A DNA stretch of 64,000 nucleotides, from assembly GCF_023684385.1 (NCBI RefSeq), contig NZ_JAGSOJ010000001.1, positions 1,449,146 through 1,513,145 on the forward strand. The letters run 5' to 3'. Below, piece by piece: positions 62,778-64,000 of this stretch. Source of the stretch: Oceanirhabdus seepicola (GTDB lineage: Bacteria; Bacillota; Clostridia; Clostridiales; Clostridiaceae). The translations under genes were made by a program, and so were the position numbers. Positions within the stretch are counted from its first letter, which is position 1. Every line of letters starts with the position of its first letter. The notes beneath the pieces are model-generated. The model was not told where the DNA came from. It searched no databases and saw only the letters and a program-made list of their open reading frames with translations.

Positions 62778-64000
62778 CCTTCATTTGTGTTAATTTGAGC
62801 GAAAGGGCTATATTTAGCTTCTGTTCACTATTTGATAAATCTATATTCAGTATTTCAGATATCCTCTTAAATCTATACTTCATTGTATTGTAATGGATAA
62901 AGAGTTCTTCTGCACTTGTCTTTAAATTCCAATCATTTTTAGATAATACTTTTATAGTTTCCAACAAATCAGCACTGTGTTCTCTATCGTAATCAATTAG
63001 CTTTCCTAAGTTTTCAAGATAAAACTCTTGTGCTTCTGGACTTTGATAAACGGACAAAAGAAGATTAAATATACCCAGTTTTTCATAATGAACAGTATTG
63101 TCGTTCCCATAAATTAGCCGCCCAAGTTTTATTGACTTTTTAGCCTGAGAATAACTATGATGCACATCTTTTACACATTCCATATATTTCCCAATACCAA
63201 TAGTTAAAGTAAAAGAATAAGATTTGTAGATTTTTTTCCTCAGTTTGTCTGACACATCTTTTAATTCATTAAGAAAAGATGATAAGTCTTTATTTCCTCT
63301 ATCTAAAAGAATAACTATATAGTCACTAAAAGTCGCATAGATAATATTTTGAAAATGTTTTTTAAAGTGTTTTCTTGTATCACGAAATATATCTTCTTTA
63401 GTATTTATAATTGCTTCCGTCGGATTATTGTCATCAAACTTCATGTATCGACTCTTATACTCATCAATGTCTACAATAACTGCTATCATACCCTTGTCAA
63501 AATGCCATCCATAAAATTCCGCTCTACGGTTCAATTCTTCAAGGGAGTTCAAATTATCTGTGATTAAATCTTGAACAAATTCATTTCGATACTTACTTTC
63601 TATTTGCTGATTCGAAATTTTCTTTTGTATTTGCAATTTTATTACTGAACTAGCATGTTCAATAGCTATTTCCTCATAGTCAGTCAAATTGTATGCTTGC
63701 TTATTGTCATCACTCAAAATGATATAACCATATTTTCTAGACTCTATCTCAACTGGTATGCTTATTTTAGTGGAAATCATTTCATTGAGTGTTGAGTTAT
63801 TAAAGTTCATCTCCAAATTATCATCAACTTTTCCGATAATCTCATTATCAAAGTATTTATCATAATAGATGATATTCTTTTGAAGTGTACTACTCAAGTC
63901 ATCTATGACATTATGAATAGTACCACCGCGAATAATATTATTTGTAAATAATTTTAGAATTTTTTCTGAAAATTCAAGTCTTTTGGCTTGTTTATTAATT
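62773..64000 (-). CDS. PucR/CdaR-like transcriptional regulator, 5' end outside window
   Basis: 409 visible codons; the reading frame is open through base 64000, so the start lies beyond the right edge. The C-terminus is the PucR helix-turn-helix: LLETIKVLSKNDWNLKTSAEELFIHYNTMKYRFKRISEIL (in pieces about 60-20 residues from the end). A GGDEF-like middle domain (GMIAVIVDIDEYKSR; FTLTIGIGKYMECVKDVHHSYSQAKKSI) is the usual CdaR one. The upstream part (ENEIIGKVDDNL, YGYIILSDDN) looks like a GAF/PAS-type ligand domain. It is same-strand upstream of the M20-GltS-M81 cluster and separated by a terminator, so it probably controls that operon. Confidence 0.9.
   Translation of the reverse strand, partial: INKQAKRLEFSEKILKLFTNNIIRGGTIHNVIDDLSSTLQKNIIYYDKYFDNEIIGKVDDNLEMNFNNSTLNEMISTKISIPVEIESRKYGYIILSDDNKQAYNLTDYEEIAIEHASSVIKLQIQKKISNQQIESKYRNEFVQDLITDNLNSLEELNRRAEFYGWHFDKGMIAVIVDIDEYKSRYMKFDDNNPTEAIINTKEDIFRDTRKHFKKHFQNIIYATFSDYIVILLDRGNKDLSSFLNELKDVSDKLRKKIYKSYSFTLTIGIGKYMECVKDVHHSYSQAKKSIKLGRLIYGNDNTVHYEKLGIFNLLLSVYQSPEAQEFYLENLGKLIDYDREHSADLLETIKVLSKNDWNLKTSAEELFIHYNTMKYRFKRISEILNIDLSNSEQKLNIALSLKLTQMKE

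Overview
The window is about 70% A+T, uses strong AGGAGG-type ribosome binding sites and many TTG/GTG starts, and encodes clostridial hallmarks: reverse rubrerythrin, indolepyruvate:ferredoxin oxidoreductase, a 2-hydroxyacyl-CoA dehydratase-type activator, cysteine desulfidase with a sigma-54 regulator, LicT-type antiterminator sites and an IS605-type tnpB. It is most likely a chromosomal piece of an anaerobic, amino-acid- and sugar-fermenting Clostridium or close relative. No rRNA, tRNA, CRISPR array or phage module was found.

Layout. 1-2.8 kb: two-component system followed by an ABC transporter operon that runs off the left edge, with a mobile palindromic repeat between them. 2.9-3.2 kb: degenerate tandem repeat array. 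3.3-5.6 kb: reverse rubrerythrin with a palindromic operator over its promoter, a GAPDH of unusual cofactor type and a small gene. 5.6-7.6 kb: tnpB-only IS605-family element. 7.7-16.6 kb: soluble chemoreceptor, methyltransferase, GNATs, and an operon joining an AraC/nucleotidyltransferase fusion to a UvrA paralogue. 16.6-18.5 kb: TetR plus two flavodoxins. 18.5-24.4 kb: S41 lipoprotein, hydrolase, HAD phosphatase, D-cysteine desulfhydrase-like enzyme and an AraC/kinase fusion. 24.5-27.6 kb: a SirTM-type sirtuin overlapping a zinc macrodomain, and a phosphoesterase lipoprotein. 27.6-39.3 kb: NhaC antiporter, azoreductase, LysM/SnoaL exported protein, orphan activator ATPase, methyltransferase, small membrane proteins and lipoproteins.

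39.4-47.7 kb holds two sigma-54 circuits read directly from the DNA: three TCTCA-N3-TGAGA sites and a -24/-12 promoter before cysteine desulfidase and its enhancer-binding protein; and a second -24/-12 promoter before iorAB, next to another enhancer-binding protein with an atypical C-terminus. 48.0-51.8 kb is a beta-glucoside operon (HAD, GH1, lipoprotein SurE, 48-residue protein) behind two tandem antiterminator/terminator units. 52-56.6 kb has MerR, an Ldh_2 dehydrogenase, a CDF transporter, a PHP phosphatase and a decayed gene. 56.7-64 kb is a catabolic cluster (MlrC-like M81 peptidase, GltS-type transporter, amidohydrolase, M20 hydrolase) headed by a PucR/CdaR-like regulator cut by the right edge.

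Two interspersed palindromic repeat families are present. Three copies of the first each sit exactly at the 3' end of a gene. Function names come from motif recognition alone; no database search was possible.
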